NCBI GenBank assembly: GCA_963851045.1
Contig: CAWKNC010000001.1
Coordinates: 620,001 to 684,000, forward strand
DNA: 64,000 nt
From: WHSW01 sp963851045
Lineage (GTDB): Bacteria > Actinomycetota > Thermoleophilia > Solirubrobacterales > 70-9
Reading direction: 5' to 3'
The notes below the pieces were generated by a model that was not told where the DNA came from, searched no databases, and was given only the letters and a program-made list of their open reading frames with translations. Made by a program: the position numbers and the translations under genes. Every line of letters begins with the position of its first letter. The first letter of the stretch is position 1. Positions 33,796-42,745 of this stretch are shown piece after piece.

Positions 33796-35139
33796 ATGGG
33801 AGAAGGCGTCACCGAGGTGGAGGACAAGGAGGAGCGCGGGGGCCTGCGGCGTGCGATCACGCCAAAGCTGCTGCTGATCTTCATCGTCGGCGACATTCTC
33901 GGCGGCGGTATCTACGCCCTCGTCGGCGAGGTGGGCAGCGAGACCGGCGGTGCGATCTGGGCGGCGTTCGTGCTCGCACTCGTGATGGCGGCATTCACCG
34001 CCGGCTCCTACGCGGAACTCGTTTCGAAGTTTCCCCACGCTGGTGGCGCGGCTCTGTATGTCAACCGGGCATACAAGGTCAAGTTCCTCAGCTTTCTCGT
34101 CGCCTTCGCCGTCGTGGCCTCGGGAATCACCTCTGCGAGCGCACTCGCCCGCGGCTTCGGCGGTGACTACCTCGGCGAGTTCATCGACGTCAAGGTCATC
34201 TTCGGCGCGCTGGCTCTGCTGGCCCTGATCACGCTGGTCAACCTCCGCGGGATCGCCGAGTCCGTGAAGCTCAACGTGGGATTCACATTGGTCGAGATCG
34301 GCGGTCTGTTGTTGATCGTCCTGATCGCGATCGTCGCGATCTTCCAAGGCGACGCCGAGCCGAGCCGTGCCTTCGAGTTCAAGGAGGGCACCAGCATCAT
34401 CGGCGCCACGCTCGCCGGAGCGGCGCTCGCCTTCTACGCGCTGGTCGGCTTCGAGGACTCGGTCAACGTGGCCGAGGAGGTCAAGGACCCGAGTCGCACC
34501 TACCCAAGGATTCTCTTCATCGGCATCGGGATCGCAGGCGTCATCTACTTCGTCGTCACCGTTGGCGCTGTCTCGGTCGTCCCGGTCGGCGACCTTTCGC
34601 AGTCGAGCGGCCCGCTCCTGGAGGTCGTCAAACAGGGTCCGCTCGGGATCCCGGAGAAAGTCTTCTCGGCGATTGGGCTGCTCGCACTCTCCAACGGAGC
34701 GCTGATCAACATGATCATGGCCTCGCGTCTGCTCTACGGCATGGCGAGGGAGGACGTTGTCCCGAAGCCGCTCGGCGTCGTCAGCGGCCGCCAGACCCCT
34801 TGGGTGGCAATTCTGTTCACCACTGCCATCGCAGCGGTCCTCATCATCACCGGCGACCTCTCCAAGCTCGCGGACACCACGGTCGCACTGCTCCTGGTCG
34901 TCTTCACAATCGTCAACGTCACCGTTCTCGTCCTGCGGCGCGAGAGCGTCGACCACGATCACTTTCGCGTTCCGTCGATCGTGCCGGTGCTCGGCGTCGC
35001 CGTGTCGATCGCCCTGCTGACCCAGATCGAGGGTGAGACCTGGGTGCGCGCTGGAATCATGATCCTGATCGGCGTCGTCCTCTGGGTGGTCAACCTGATC
35101 GCCCTGCGAGCCACGGACCGTTCCCGCACGACGGGCTAG
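33796..35139 (+). CDS. APC-family amino acid permease
   Basis: 447 residues with about 12 helices. Helix 1 has the unwound GDILGGGIYALVGEVG motif used for substrate binding in APC transporters, and FYALVGFEDSVNVAEEVKDPSRTYPRIL is the typical helix-6/loop signature. It begins with an acidic cytoplasmic N-terminus. Probably imports an amino acid with a cation; specificity is not visible. Confidence 0.92.
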   Translation: MGEGVTEVEDKEERGGLRRAITPKLLLIFIVGDILGGGIYALVGEVGSETGGAIWAAFVLALVMAAFTAGSYAELVSKFPHAGGAALYVNRAYKVKFLSFLVAFAVVASGITSASALARGFGGDYLGEFIDVKVIFGALALLALITLVNLRGIAESVKLNVGFTLVEIGGLLLIVLIAIVAIFQGDAEPSRAFEFKEGTSIIGATLAGAALAFYALVGFEDSVNVAEEVKDPSRTYPRILFIGIGIAGVIYFVVTVGAVSVVPVGDLSQSSGPLLEVVKQGPLGIPEKVFSAIGLLALSNGALINMIMASRLLYGMAREDVVPKPLGVVSGRQTPWVAILFTTAIAAVLIITGDLSKLADTTVALLLVVFTIVNVTVLVLRRESVDHDHFRVPSIVPVLGVAVSIALLTQIEGETWVRAGIMILIGVVLWVVNLIALRATDRSRTTG

Positions 35140-35150
35140 CCTGCGCGGCG

Positions 35151-36002
35151 ATGAAGCTGCGGACCCTGGTCATCGGTGTCGCCGTCGCCGCGCTGTTCGC
35201 GCCGGTCACCCAGGCCGCCGCGGCCGACGGCTTTCGCGCCTATGCCTCGTGCGGATCGAAGGGAAAGCACGCCGACCAGTTTTGCTTTGCGGGCGACCAC
35301 CCGGTGGCCGTCTTTAGGGCGATCGGCCAGGGCGACGTGGAGTACAGGGTCTGCGCGCGCCGGGCCGGCTCGAAGAAGCGCTGCTATGACCGTCATACGC
35401 GACGCGCGGGCCAGCGCTCGAGAACGCGCTTCGACGTCGACGGTGCCGGCAAGTACAAGCTCGCCTTCTTCGCTGGAGGTCGCGCGGTCGACCGCGAGCG
35501 GATCGTGATCCGCGAGCGCGCGGTGTTCTCGATCGGGGATTCGCTTGGCGAGGGCACGAAGCCGTACCTGCCGGGAGCGCTGCGCGGCTGGAAGGTCAGC
35601 CAGTCCGTCGCTACGTCGCGGTTCGTTGATGAGGGTGTGGCGATCCTTCGACGCCGGGGCGGCCTTCCCGGGGCGATCGTCTTCGCCCTCGGGACCAACA
35701 ACGACGCTCACGACGTCGGGGGGTTTCGCTCGGCCGTCAACTCGGCTCTCGACATCGCGGGCAAGACCCGCTGCGTCGTCGTGCCGAACATCGTCCGCCC
35801 GCCGGTTGGCGGCGCAAGTTACTCGGGCTTCAACAGCGCGCTCCGCGAGATCGCTCGCGCCCACGACAACCTGCGTGTCGTCGATTGGGCAGGACTGGTT
35901 GCCGCCAACCGCGGCTGGCTCGCCAGCGACGGCGTCCACGTCAACGCGACCGGCTACATGGCTCGCGCGCGGGCGATTGCCAAGCAGGTCGAGCGCTGCT
36001 GA
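35151..36002 (+). CDS. Secreted SGNH/GDSL-type hydrolase-like protein
   Basis: 283 residues. Sec signal peptide (VIGVAVAALFAPVTQAAAA). Residues ~30-120 form a small Cys-containing beta domain; residues ~125-283 show SGNH blocks: FSIGDSLGEGT (nucleophile Ser), GTNND (Asn) and SDGVHVNATGY (Asp-x-x-His). The oxyanion Gly block lies in WKVSQSVATSR. It resembles the SGNH domains that follow acyltransferases, so removal or transfer of an O-acyl group on a surface glycan is plausible. Confidence 0.82.
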   Translation: MKLRTLVIGVAVAALFAPVTQAAAADGFRAYASCGSKGKHADQFCFAGDHPVAVFRAIGQGDVEYRVCARRAGSKKRCYDRHTRRAGQRSRTRFDVDGAGKYKLAFFAGGRAVDRERIVIRERAVFSIGDSLGEGTKPYLPGALRGWKVSQSVATSRFVDEGVAILRRRGGLPGAIVFALGTNNDAHDVGGFRSAVNSALDIAGKTRCVVVPNIVRPPVGGASYSGFNSALREIARAHDNLRVVDWAGLVAANRGWLASDGVHVNATGYMARARAIAKQVERC

Positions 36003-36014
36003 GAAGATGGGCTG

Positions 36015-36533
36015 ATGAGCCAGGGCGAAACCCTTCAACTGACGCCGGGCGAGGCGGTGACCATCGTCAGCTCGACGCCTGAAGCGCTCGTCGTCGAGGC
36101 GACCTACGAGAAGTCCCGACGACCGCCGCCGATGCACACCCATCCGACTCAGGACGAGCTGTTCGAGGTGCTCGAAGGCTCGCTCAAGCTCCGCGCCGGT
36201 CGCGAGCGCACCGAACTGGCCATAGGCGAGACGTTCGCGATCCCCGCTCGCATGGCCCATCAGATGTGGAACCCATCGGCGGAGCCCGCGCGGGTGCGCT
36301 GGACAACGAGTCCCGGGGGGCGCACGGAGGAGTGGTTTCGCGCGATTGACGCGCTCGTGCGCGAGTCGGCGTCAGGGGAGCCGAGCGCGCTCGGATTCGC
36401 CGTTTTACTCGATGAGTTCTCCGACACGTTTCGCCTGGCGGTCGCGCCTCACCTGCTGACGGCGCCGGTCGTGAAGGTCATCGGGGCCGCGGGCAAGTTG
36501 CGCGGCCACCGCGTCGGCGGCCGGTCGTCCTAG
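36015..36533 (+). CDS. Cupin-domain protein
   Basis: 172 residues. The cupin motif 1 is HTHPTQDELFEVLEGSLKLR (His, His, Glu metal ligands) and motif 2 is FAIPARMAHQMWNPS with a further His. The C-terminal third is helical and unassigned. Could be a small metalloenzyme or sugar/auxin-like binding protein; no specific function. First of a tight run of four genes reading to 38600. Confidence 0.85.
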   Translation: MSQGETLQLTPGEAVTIVSSTPEALVVEATYEKSRRPPPMHTHPTQDELFEVLEGSLKLRAGRERTELAIGETFAIPARMAHQMWNPSAEPARVRWTTSPGGRTEEWFRAIDALVRESASGEPSALGFAVLLDEFSDTFRLAVAPHLLTAPVVKVIGAAGKLRGHRVGGRSS

Positions 36534-36536
36534 CTC

Positions 36537-36866
36537 ATGGAAGGCGCAGCCGTTCTGATCGTGACCGCGGCAACTTCCTGGGAGGGAGTCGAGGCGGTCG
36601 ATGGCGACCGCGACGAGCTCTCGCTGCGACTCGGCCGGCGCGAGATCGGCCATCTACACGGCGACGGCACCGCTCACTTCGCCTTTCCGAAGGCGGTCTG
36701 GCAGCAGCTATTCGACCAGGGGCGGATCGGCTACCACCCTGTCTTTCCCGGAAAGCCCGGTTTCGGCGCTCGGCAGATGACGACCCAGGATGACGTCCGC
36801 GATGTGATCGCGATCCTGCGGATGAACTACGAACGCGCGGTCGAGCGCCACGGTCTGCCCGCGTGA
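36537..36866 (+). CDS. Luciferase-domain (DUF5519-like) small protein
   Basis: 109 residues. The central GHLHGDGTAHFAFPKAVWQQL and GRIGYHPVFPG segments (key His, Asp, Pro) match the short actinobacterial 'luciferase family' proteins; this name comes from a domain found in dinoflagellate luciferases and does not imply light emission. Ends AVERHGLPA. Three bases after the cupin gene and overlapping the F420-type gene by 4 bp. Confidence 0.72.
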   Translation: MEGAAVLIVTAATSWEGVEAVDGDRDELSLRLGRREIGHLHGDGTAHFAFPKAVWQQLFDQGRIGYHPVFPGKPGFGARQMTTQDDVRDVIAILRMNYERAVERHGLPA

Positions 36867-37711
36867 AGTTCGGCGTCGGCTACTTCCCCACCGACGAGGG
36901 GGTCGAGCCAGCGATAATCGCCCGGCTGGTCGAGGAAAGGCCTTTCGAGTCGCTGTTCTTCACCGACCACACCCACATCCCGGCATCGCGCGAGACGCCC
37001 TATCCGGCCGGTGGCGAGCTGCCGCGCGAGTACTCGCGCATCTACGACCCGTTCGTTGCTCTGACCGCCGCAGCCGCGGTCACCGAGCGGATCAAGCTGG
37101 GCACCGGAATCTGCCTCGTGATCGAGCGCGACCCGATCGTCACCGCCAAGGCGGCCGCCAGCGTCGATCGGATCTCCGGTGGGCGATTTCTGTTCGGCGT
37201 CGGGGCCGGCTGGAACCGCGAGGAGATGGCAAACCACGGGACCGATCCGAATCGGCGCTTCGCGATCATGCGCGAGCGCGTCGAGGCCATCAAGGAGATT
37301 TGGACCAACGACGAGGCGAGCTATCACGGCGATCACGTCGACTTCGACCGGATCTGGTGCTGGCCGAAGCCTCTGGCCGATCCGCATCCGCCGGTGATCA
37401 TCGGCGGCCACGGCAAGCGGGTCCTGGACCGCGTCCTCGCCTACGGCGACGAATGGATGCCCAACCGCATCGGCGACGACGCGAAGATCTCGGCGCGAAT
37501 CGCGCGCCTGCGAACGGCAGGAGAGCAAGCGGGCCGGGGGCCGATCCCGACGACGCTCGCCAACGCAACCACCGAACCCGATGTTCTTGAGCTCTACGAG
37601 CAGGCGGGCGTTCACCGCGCCGTCTTTTGGCTCAGGCAGGGTGACGCCGCCGACTGCGAGCGCCGCCTCGACCGCCTCGCGGGGGCCATCGAGGCCTACG
37701 GCCCGGCCTAG
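36863..37711 (+). CDS. LLM-class F420-dependent oxidoreductase
   Basis: 282 residues. TIM-barrel luciferase-like monooxygenase fold with SLFFTDHTHIPA near the N-terminus, KLGTGICLVIERDP, ASVDRISGGRFLFGVGAGWNREE and HPPVIIGGHGKRVLDRVLAYGDEW, the usual blocks of actinobacterial F420-linked members. F420 rather than FMN is inferred from these blocks. Substrate unknown. GTG start overlapping the previous stop. Confidence 0.88.
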   Translation: MKFGVGYFPTDEGVEPAIIARLVEERPFESLFFTDHTHIPASRETPYPAGGELPREYSRIYDPFVALTAAAAVTERIKLGTGICLVIERDPIVTAKAAASVDRISGGRFLFGVGAGWNREEMANHGTDPNRRFAIMRERVEAIKEIWTNDEASYHGDHVDFDRIWCWPKPLADPHPPVIIGGHGKRVLDRVLAYGDEWMPNRIGDDAKISARIARLRTAGEQAGRGPIPTTLANATTEPDVLELYEQAGVHRAVFWLRQGDAADCERRLDRLAGAIEAYGPA

Positions 37712-37715
37712 GACG

Positions 37716-38600
37716 GTGAGCCGGGTGTCCTCCGATGACGCGCAGGCGCTCCACGCGCTCGAGGGCGTCGATCTGGGGCTTCCCCCGGGGCTGGACGTCA
37801 CCTGGCTTGGGGTCTCCGGGTATCGACTGACCTACGAGGGCACCTCGCTGTTCATTGATCCGTACGTCTCGCGCGTGCCGCTGCGCGCGTTTTTACTGCG
37901 CCGCCCGACGCTGCCCGACCCCGAAATGATCGAGCGCTACGCCAGCGCTCCCGGGCCGGTCGCCGGCGTCCTCGTCGGGCACACGCATTTCGACCATGCG
38001 GTCGACGCACCAGCGATCGCCCGCCGCTTCGCCGCCAAGGCGTACGGGTCGGCATCGCTTGTCCGGCTGATGCGGCTGCACGGGCTTGAACACCTCGCTG
38101 CCGAGGTCGTTCCACATCGGCCATACGAACTCGGGCCGTTCGTCGTCCGCTTTGTCCCCAGCCGCCATTCGAAGCTGCTGTTCGGGCGGAAGGTGCCCAT
38201 GGATGGGCCGCTGACGTGCGATCACCTTCACGGCCTCGCGCCCGGCGCCTACAGGTGCGGCGCGGTCTACGGCATCCGGATCGACGTTGGCGGCATCTCG
38301 CTCTACCACCAGGGGAGCGCGGACCTGAACGACGGCGAGCTGCGGGAAGGTCCGGTCGACGTCTTTCTGGCCGGCGTCGCCGGGCGGGGCGTTACCCCGC
38401 GCTACTGGGAGCGCGTCCTGCCGCGCCTCGATCCGCGGATCGTCGTTCCCACTCACTACGACAACTTCTTCTCGCCGCTGGGCCAGCCGCAGGACTTCGT
38501 CCGCCGGGTGGACCTCGCCGACGTGCCGGGCGAGGTCCAACGCGTCGCGGGGTCGGCCGAGGTCGCCGCCTTACCGCGCGTCGACGCTCTGAGGCACTAG
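37716..38600 (+). CDS. MBL-fold metallohydrolase
   Basis: 294 residues from GTG at 37716 (GTG 37725 is an alternative). The zinc motif HTHFDHAVDAP is at ~90 and further ligands are likely His in SRHSKLL and in IVVPTHYDNF. The profile resembles the UlaG/NAPE-PLD-like L-ascorbate lactonase group. Substrate unknown. Last gene of the cupin-to-MBL run; its TAG shares CTAG with the convergent flavoprotein gene. Confidence 0.88.
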   Translation: MSRVSSDDAQALHALEGVDLGLPPGLDVTWLGVSGYRLTYEGTSLFIDPYVSRVPLRAFLLRRPTLPDPEMIERYASAPGPVAGVLVGHTHFDHAVDAPAIARRFAAKAYGSASLVRLMRLHGLEHLAAEVVPHRPYELGPFVVRFVPSRHSKLLFGRKVPMDGPLTCDHLHGLAPGAYRCGAVYGIRIDVGGISLYHQGSADLNDGELREGPVDVFLAGVAGRGVTPRYWERVLPRLDPRIVVPTHYDNFFSPLGQPQDFVRRVDLADVPGEVQRVAGSAEVAALPRVDALRH

Positions 38601-39757
38601 AGCTGCGAGGCGTCGAGATCAAGCCCGAGCAGCGAGCGTCCGGCCAGCTCCCAGGTGGCCGAGCCGACGAGCATGTGCTGGGTGGCGGCATGGACGTCGC
38701 GGAAGCGACGCTGCAGCGGGCTGGTCTCGTAGATGGCGCTGCCGCCGCCGAGCCGGTAGGCCTCGTCGACCGCAGCGGCCGCGGACTCCACCGCGTGGGT
38801 CGACGCGAGCCGGAGGCCCGCCCGCAGCTCCACCGAGATCGAGCCACCGCTTTGCGCAGCGTCCCAGCACTCTCCGACTGCCTCGAATAGCAGCGCCCGC
38901 GCCGCTCGAACGGTCGCCTCGGCGCGGGCCAGCCCGGACTGAGTCGCGGGACGCTCGGCCAGCTTTCGAGTGCTCAGCGTGGGGGTCTTCGCGCCCGCGA
39001 GTTCGCCAACCTCATCGAGTGCGCCGCGTGCGGTGCCGAGCGCAACCGCGGCGATCGAGGCGGCGAGCAGACCGAACGGGGGGAACGCGTAAAGCGCCCC
39101 GGTCTCCCGTGGGCGGTCGCTGATCAGCGACGCGGTTCGCGCCGCCGGGACCGCCACTCGGTCCGCGGCAATGTCATGGCTCCCGGTCGCGCGCAGACCC
39201 GAGACGGACCAGGTGTCGAGTACCTCGACCTCGGAGCGGGGGACCAGCGCGAGACGGATGTCCGGACGACCGCTTTTGAGAAGGCGTGGCGCATCGCCGT
39301 CGTGGACGATGCAGCCCGCCATCAGCCAGTCGCAATTGTCGACGTTCGAGCAGAAGCGCCAGCGACCCGTGACCTCGAGCAGATCACCATCGGCCAGCGC
39401 GCGCCCGCTCGGGGCGAACACACCTCCGACGACGCTGGTGGGATCGCCGTAGACGGCCCGCGCGTGGTCTGGCTCGAGGTAGGCACCGAGCATGCCCGCC
39501 GTGGCGCAGACGGCCACACACCAGCCAGCGGCGGCGTCGCCCTTTGCGAGCGCCTCCGCCACCGCGAGCAACTCGGTCGGCTCGGCCTCGCCGCCTCCGA
39601 GCGAGGCCGGCACACAGAGCCGGTAAAGGCCCGCCTCGGCGATCTCCGTTGAGAGCGATGCCGGCAAACGTCGCTCGCGCTCGGCCTCGTTCGCCAGCTC
39701 GCGGGCGCGCGGCGCCAGCCGCTGCGCGGCCTCGCAGAACTTGCCTTCGAACGACAT
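38597..39757 (-). CDS. Acyl-CoA-dehydrogenase-like flavoprotein (HpaB-type monooxygenase group)
   Basis: 386 residues from ATG at 39757. N-terminal helical domain, then VTGRWRFCSNVDNCDWLMAG and SVSGLRATGSHDIAADRVAVP, typical of the FMN/FAD-dependent group-D monooxygenases that share the acyl-CoA dehydrogenase fold. A catalytic Glu of true acyl-CoA dehydrogenases is not evident. C-terminal GGGSAIYETSPLQRRFRDVHAATQH is strongly conserved in this group. Would need a partner flavin reductase, which is not in the neighbourhood. Confidence 0.82.
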   Translation of the reverse strand: MSFEGKFCEAAQRLAPRARELANEAERERRLPASLSTEIAEAGLYRLCVPASLGGGEAEPTELLAVAEALAKGDAAAGWCVAVCATAGMLGAYLEPDHARAVYGDPTSVVGGVFAPSGRALADGDLLEVTGRWRFCSNVDNCDWLMAGCIVHDGDAPRLLKSGRPDIRLALVPRSEVEVLDTWSVSGLRATGSHDIAADRVAVPAARTASLISDRPRETGALYAFPPFGLLAASIAAVALGTARGALDEVGELAGAKTPTLSTRKLAERPATQSGLARAEATVRAARALLFEAVGECWDAAQSGGSISVELRAGLRLASTHAVESAAAAVDEAYRLGGGSAIYETSPLQRRFRDVHAATQHMLVGSATWELAGRSLLGLDLDASQL

Positions 39758-39898
39758 CAATGAGAAGCTTGACTCACAGCAACGGACGGCTGGGACGCCG
39801 TCTCGCAAAAGACGATGACGTCACCGACTTGGGGGGTGCTCTGCGCCCGCCGTGAGAGCATCCCGGTGGCGTCTTCGTCGTGAACAGGACCGAAACGC

Positions 39899-40495
39899 CT
39901 AGAGATCGAACCAGGTGCCCGTTGGACCAAGGTTGACGATCCGCGTAGGGCCCACCTCGGACTCGGTCTTCCAGCTCTCGTGGATGTGACCGCAGACCGC
40001 GAGGGGTGGCCGCTTATGTTCGATCGCGTTCAGGATCGCGGTGCTGCCGAGATGGTCACCGCTACCGGCGATGTCCACGTGGCCCCGCGGTGGGGAGTGG
40101 GAGATCAGCACCGCTTCGTCCGGGCAGCCGTCGAGTAGCTTGCTCGCCTCGTCGTCGGAGAGGTCGAAGCTCCAGTCCCACGGCGTAACCGGGACCCCGG
40201 CGCCCAGCCCGAAGAACGTGACGCCGGCGACCTCCGTGGCCTGGCCGTGCAGGACCGTGGCCGCCTCCCACCCGGCGGTTGCGGCGCGCAGGGCATCCTC
40301 GGTCTCGTTGTTGCCGGGGACGAGCAGCGTGGGCTTCGAGATCGCGGCGAGTGCATCGATCGTCTCGCCGAGTCCCTCGTGAACGGACGCGAAGTCGCCG
40401 GCTCCGACGACGACGTCGGCTTCGGCGCTCATCGCGAGGAGCTCGGCGGCCTGGCCGAGGTCTCGGTGCAAGTCTGAGAAGGCGAGCAGGCGCAT
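39899..40495 (-). CDS. Metallophosphoesterase (calcineurin-like)
   Basis: 198 residues. Metal-binding blocks: FSDLHRD (D-x-H), VVGAGDFAS (GD), VPGNNET (GNxE/D variant), ISHSPPRGHVD and VCGHIHESW (GHxH). The arrangement matches small YfcE-like phosphodiesterases. Cytosolic. Transcribed towards the flavoprotein gene; the 140-bp gap between (39758-39898) has no gene but contains a TGACGTCA palindrome. Confidence 0.88.
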   Translation of the reverse strand: MRLLAFSDLHRDLGQAAELLAMSAEADVVVGAGDFASVHEGLGETIDALAAISKPTLLVPGNNETEDALRAATAGWEAATVLHGQATEVAGVTFFGLGAGVPVTPWDWSFDLSDDEASKLLDGCPDEAVLISHSPPRGHVDIAGSGDHLGSTAILNAIEHKRPPLAVCGHIHESWKTESEVGPTRIVNLGPTGTWFDL

Positions 40496-40504
40496 CCGCG
40501 GAAA

Positions 40505-41296
40505 CTAGCCGGAGATCGTCTCGGGCGGCCGGTGCGAGTCCTCGAGCTCGGCGGCGCGCGCAAGTGTCGAGGGATCGAGCTGGGCGTCGACCAGCTCGAA
40601 CTCCTTCGCGAGCTCGGCGATCACCGCATCCTCGACCGCCTCCAGCGACGTCGGGCCGATCTCGTCGTCGATGGCGCCCGTCGTCTGCGGGTCCCACTCG
40701 AGGTCGAGCGCCGAGTAGACCGCCTCGAGCGTCTCGCGGACCAGCGCGGAGTCGCTGACGACGATCACCGCGCCGCAGTGCGCGCCACCGCGGATCAGCC
40801 GTTGGCCGATCCCGACCAGTTTGGTCGCGCCACGCGCATTGACGCTCCAGGCGCCCGGGCAGTACTCGCCGGGGACCTCACCCACGCGAGCGTCGACGCC
40901 GAGGCCCGACAGGGCGCGAACGATCAGCTCGGCCAGCCACCGGAAGCGTTCGTGAGTGCCGGCGACCGGTCGCTCGGCCGGGGACGACCAGGCAATTGCA
41001 AGCGTCCCTTCGTGAAACAGGGCTGCGCGTCCTCCGGCGAGGCGGACGACCGGTTCGAAGCCGAGCTCGTTCGCCGCTGCGACCGCGGTGGGGAACCCGG
41101 GTGCGGCGCGGTCCTGCTTGGAAAACGCAAGTTCTCGAGCCGGTCTGTGAAGACGAAACGTGGCGCCGATCTCGCCAGCCGCGACGCGACCGAGGAGCGC
41201 CTCGGAAACCGCGGTCCCATATGCGGGACGCGTGGGGAAGCCCTCACGCACCAGCCTGAGCAGGGGTTTTTGGGAATTATGAGCGTTTCCTTGCAA
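40505..41296 (-). CDS. Lipoate/biotin-protein ligase A/B family protein
   Basis: 263 residues from TTG at 41296; GTG at 41251 is an alternative but would remove the conserved LLRLVREG. Key blocks: VVRLAGGRAALFHEGTLAIAW (the RRxGGG-like motif) and SVNARGATKLVGIGQRLIRGGAH with the conserved Lys of the LplA/LipB fold. It probably transfers lipoate or octanoate to a carrier protein, but could be a paralogue with another role. No lipA or lipoylated E2 gene is near. The start adjoins a CRP-like palindrome. Confidence 0.8.
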   Translation of the reverse strand: MQGNAHNSQKPLLRLVREGFPTRPAYGTAVSEALLGRVAAGEIGATFRLHRPARELAFSKQDRAAPGFPTAVAAANELGFEPVVRLAGGRAALFHEGTLAIAWSSPAERPVAGTHERFRWLAELIVRALSGLGVDARVGEVPGEYCPGAWSVNARGATKLVGIGQRLIRGGAHCGAVIVVSDSALVRETLEAVYSALDLEWDPQTTGAIDDEIGPTSLEAVEDAVIAELAKEFELVDAQLDPSTLARAAELEDSHRPPETISG

Positions 41297-41297
41297 A

Positions 41298-41313
41298 TGT
41301 GACCGCCGTCACA
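41298..41313. promoter_or_regulatory. Perfect CRP/FNR-type palindrome TGTGA-N6-TCACA
   Basis: TGTGACCGCCGTCACA, embedded in AAATGTGACCGCCGTCACACA, lies between the divergent lipoate-ligase-like and rpf-like genes, 157 bp before the rpf start. It is identical in form to the consensus of E. coli CRP and of Mycobacterium tuberculosis Rv3676, which is known to control rpfA. No crp gene is in the window. Confidence 0.65.
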
Positions 41314-41470
41314 CACAAACAGATGTTCGGCTGGCAACCTGTCCCGTTCACACGGAGCAGCCCCGGCTTGAGCGTACTGCGCTCCCGGGGCCCGCGAAGC
41401 CGCCCGGCCAACCACCCCGACGTATTCGAGGCGAAGTCCGCCGACCGGGCGCACCGAACGGAGGTAACCC

Positions 41471-41932
41471 GTGTCACGCAGGAACAAGCTTGCTGCAATT
41501 TCGTGCGCGCTCGTGCTCTCGGCAACCAGCATCGCTCAGGCCGAGCGCACCCCGGACATCAAGGTTCTCGACCGGCCCTCGGACCGGCTCGAGCAGACCA
41601 TCAACATCCACAAGGTGAACGCCTCGGTGGAGAGGCTGAACGCCAGCGTCAACAGGGCGAAGAAGCTCGCCAAGCGCGAGCCGAAGTTCGGCCTGGCGCC
41701 GGGTGTCTCGCAATCGACCCTTGACGCGATCGCGTCGTGCGAGTCGGGCGGCGACCCAACCATCGTCGACGCCAGCGGCACCTATCACGGGCTCTACCAG
41801 TTCGATATGGGTACCTGGGCGTCGGTTGGAGGCTCGGGTAGCCCGGCTGCCGCGTCGCCCGAGGAGCAGAGCTATCGCGCGTCGCTGCTGTACAGCCGCG
41901 CCGGCTCCTCGCCGTGGCCTGTTTGCGGCTGA
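41471..41932 (+). CDS. Rpf-like secreted muralytic protein (resuscitation-promoting factor domain)
   Basis: 153 residues from GTG with GGAGGT 6 bp upstream. Sec signal peptide (~1-24), a helical Lys-rich linker (~35-75) and a C-terminal Rpf domain: LDAIASCESGGDP with catalytic Glu91, GLYQFDMGTWASVGGSG, ASPEEQSYRA and final PWPVCG. Cys90 and the terminal Cys should form the family disulfide. Rpf domains cleave the glycan strand of peptidoglycan and promote regrowth of dormant actinobacteria. Preceded by a 157-bp leader containing several GC-rich hairpins. Confidence 0.9.
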   Translation: MSRRNKLAAISCALVLSATSIAQAERTPDIKVLDRPSDRLEQTINIHKVNASVERLNASVNRAKKLAKREPKFGLAPGVSQSTLDAIASCESGGDPTIVDASGTYHGLYQFDMGTWASVGGSGSPAAASPEEQSYRASLLYSRAGSSPWPVCG

Positions 41933-41983
41933 CGCAAGCAGCCTCACGTAAACGTCCCGCCCTCATCTGCCGATAGTTGGCAG

Positions 41984-42688
41984 GTGAAGGCGGACGATTT
42001 CGTTCTGGTCTCGGGGATGCGCGAAACGCGCAGCGCGCTCGAACGCTGGAACGATGACCCGTGGCCGGTGCTGCGCGTTTGGGCCGGGGGCGCACTCGCG
42101 GTTGCATCCGCGCTGCTGTTTGCGGTCTGGGTCATAGCGGCCTATTCCCCGGTCGACCTGACCCGGCTGCATATCGCGGGGCTCACCGACGACCCAGAGT
42201 TCGACGACATCGGTCATCTCCTGGTCCGCAACTCACTTGTGCTGGCCCTGCACGCGTTCGCGTGCGTTGCGGGCTTCATCGCCGGCAGCTCGCTCGTGCT
42301 GGCCGCTGAGCACAAGTCCGGGATCTCGAAGGTCGTGCACGAGAAGGCCCGGCCGATTGCTTTCGCCTGGGTCACCCTCGTCACCGTCTTCTCGCTGATG
42401 ACTCAGGCCTACGCCCTCGGCCTCACAGGCGCTCAGCTCGCAAGTCAGCTGGCGATCTCGCCCGGCGTCTTGGTGCTGACCATCCTTCCGCATGCGATCC
42501 CGGAACTGGTCGCGCTCTTCATGCCGCTGGCGGCCTGGACGATCGCCAGCCGGCGCGACGAGTGGCGCGATCTCCTCGCGGCGACCTGCGTGACCGTCGC
42601 AATCGCGATCCCGGTGCTGGTCTGTTCGGCGCTGTGGGAGGTCTTCGTTTGGCCGGAGATCCTCGACGCGGTGTCACCGGCCTACTGA
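41984..42688 (+). CDS. SpoIIM-like integral membrane protein
   Basis: 234 residues from GTG, with five or six helices. The block LTILPHAIPELVALFMPLAAW resembles the conserved PHGIxEL region of stage II sporulation protein M (SpoIIM/DUF95). In sporulators SpoIIM works with peptidoglycan hydrolases SpoIID/P, while homologues occur in non-sporulating bacteria. Here it follows the rpf-like gene by 51 bp, so a cell-wall role is conceivable but unproven. Confidence 0.65.
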   Translation: MKADDFVLVSGMRETRSALERWNDDPWPVLRVWAGGALAVASALLFAVWVIAAYSPVDLTRLHIAGLTDDPEFDDIGHLLVRNSLVLALHAFACVAGFIAGSSLVLAAEHKSGISKVVHEKARPIAFAWVTLVTVFSLMTQAYALGLTGAQLASQLAISPGVLVLTILPHAIPELVALFMPLAAWTIASRRDEWRDLLAATCVTVAIAIPVLVCSALWEVFVWPEILDAVSPAY

Positions 42689-42745
42689 GGGTCTGATCCT
42701 GGCGGGAAACGCTGAGCGCCTGCCCGGCCTGCGAGGATTCGCGCC

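Noticed and set aside
36537..36866. Bioluminescence gene
   Set aside because: The short 'luciferase domain' protein and the LLM-class enzyme are named by fold; no lux genes are present.
41314..41470. Possible c-di-AMP (ydaO/yuaA) riboswitch in the rpf leader
   Set aside because: Such riboswitches often precede rpf genes, but the conserved GGGGAACC, GGGTGAATC and GCTAACC elements are absent; the GGAGGTAACC near the start is only a ribosome-binding site.
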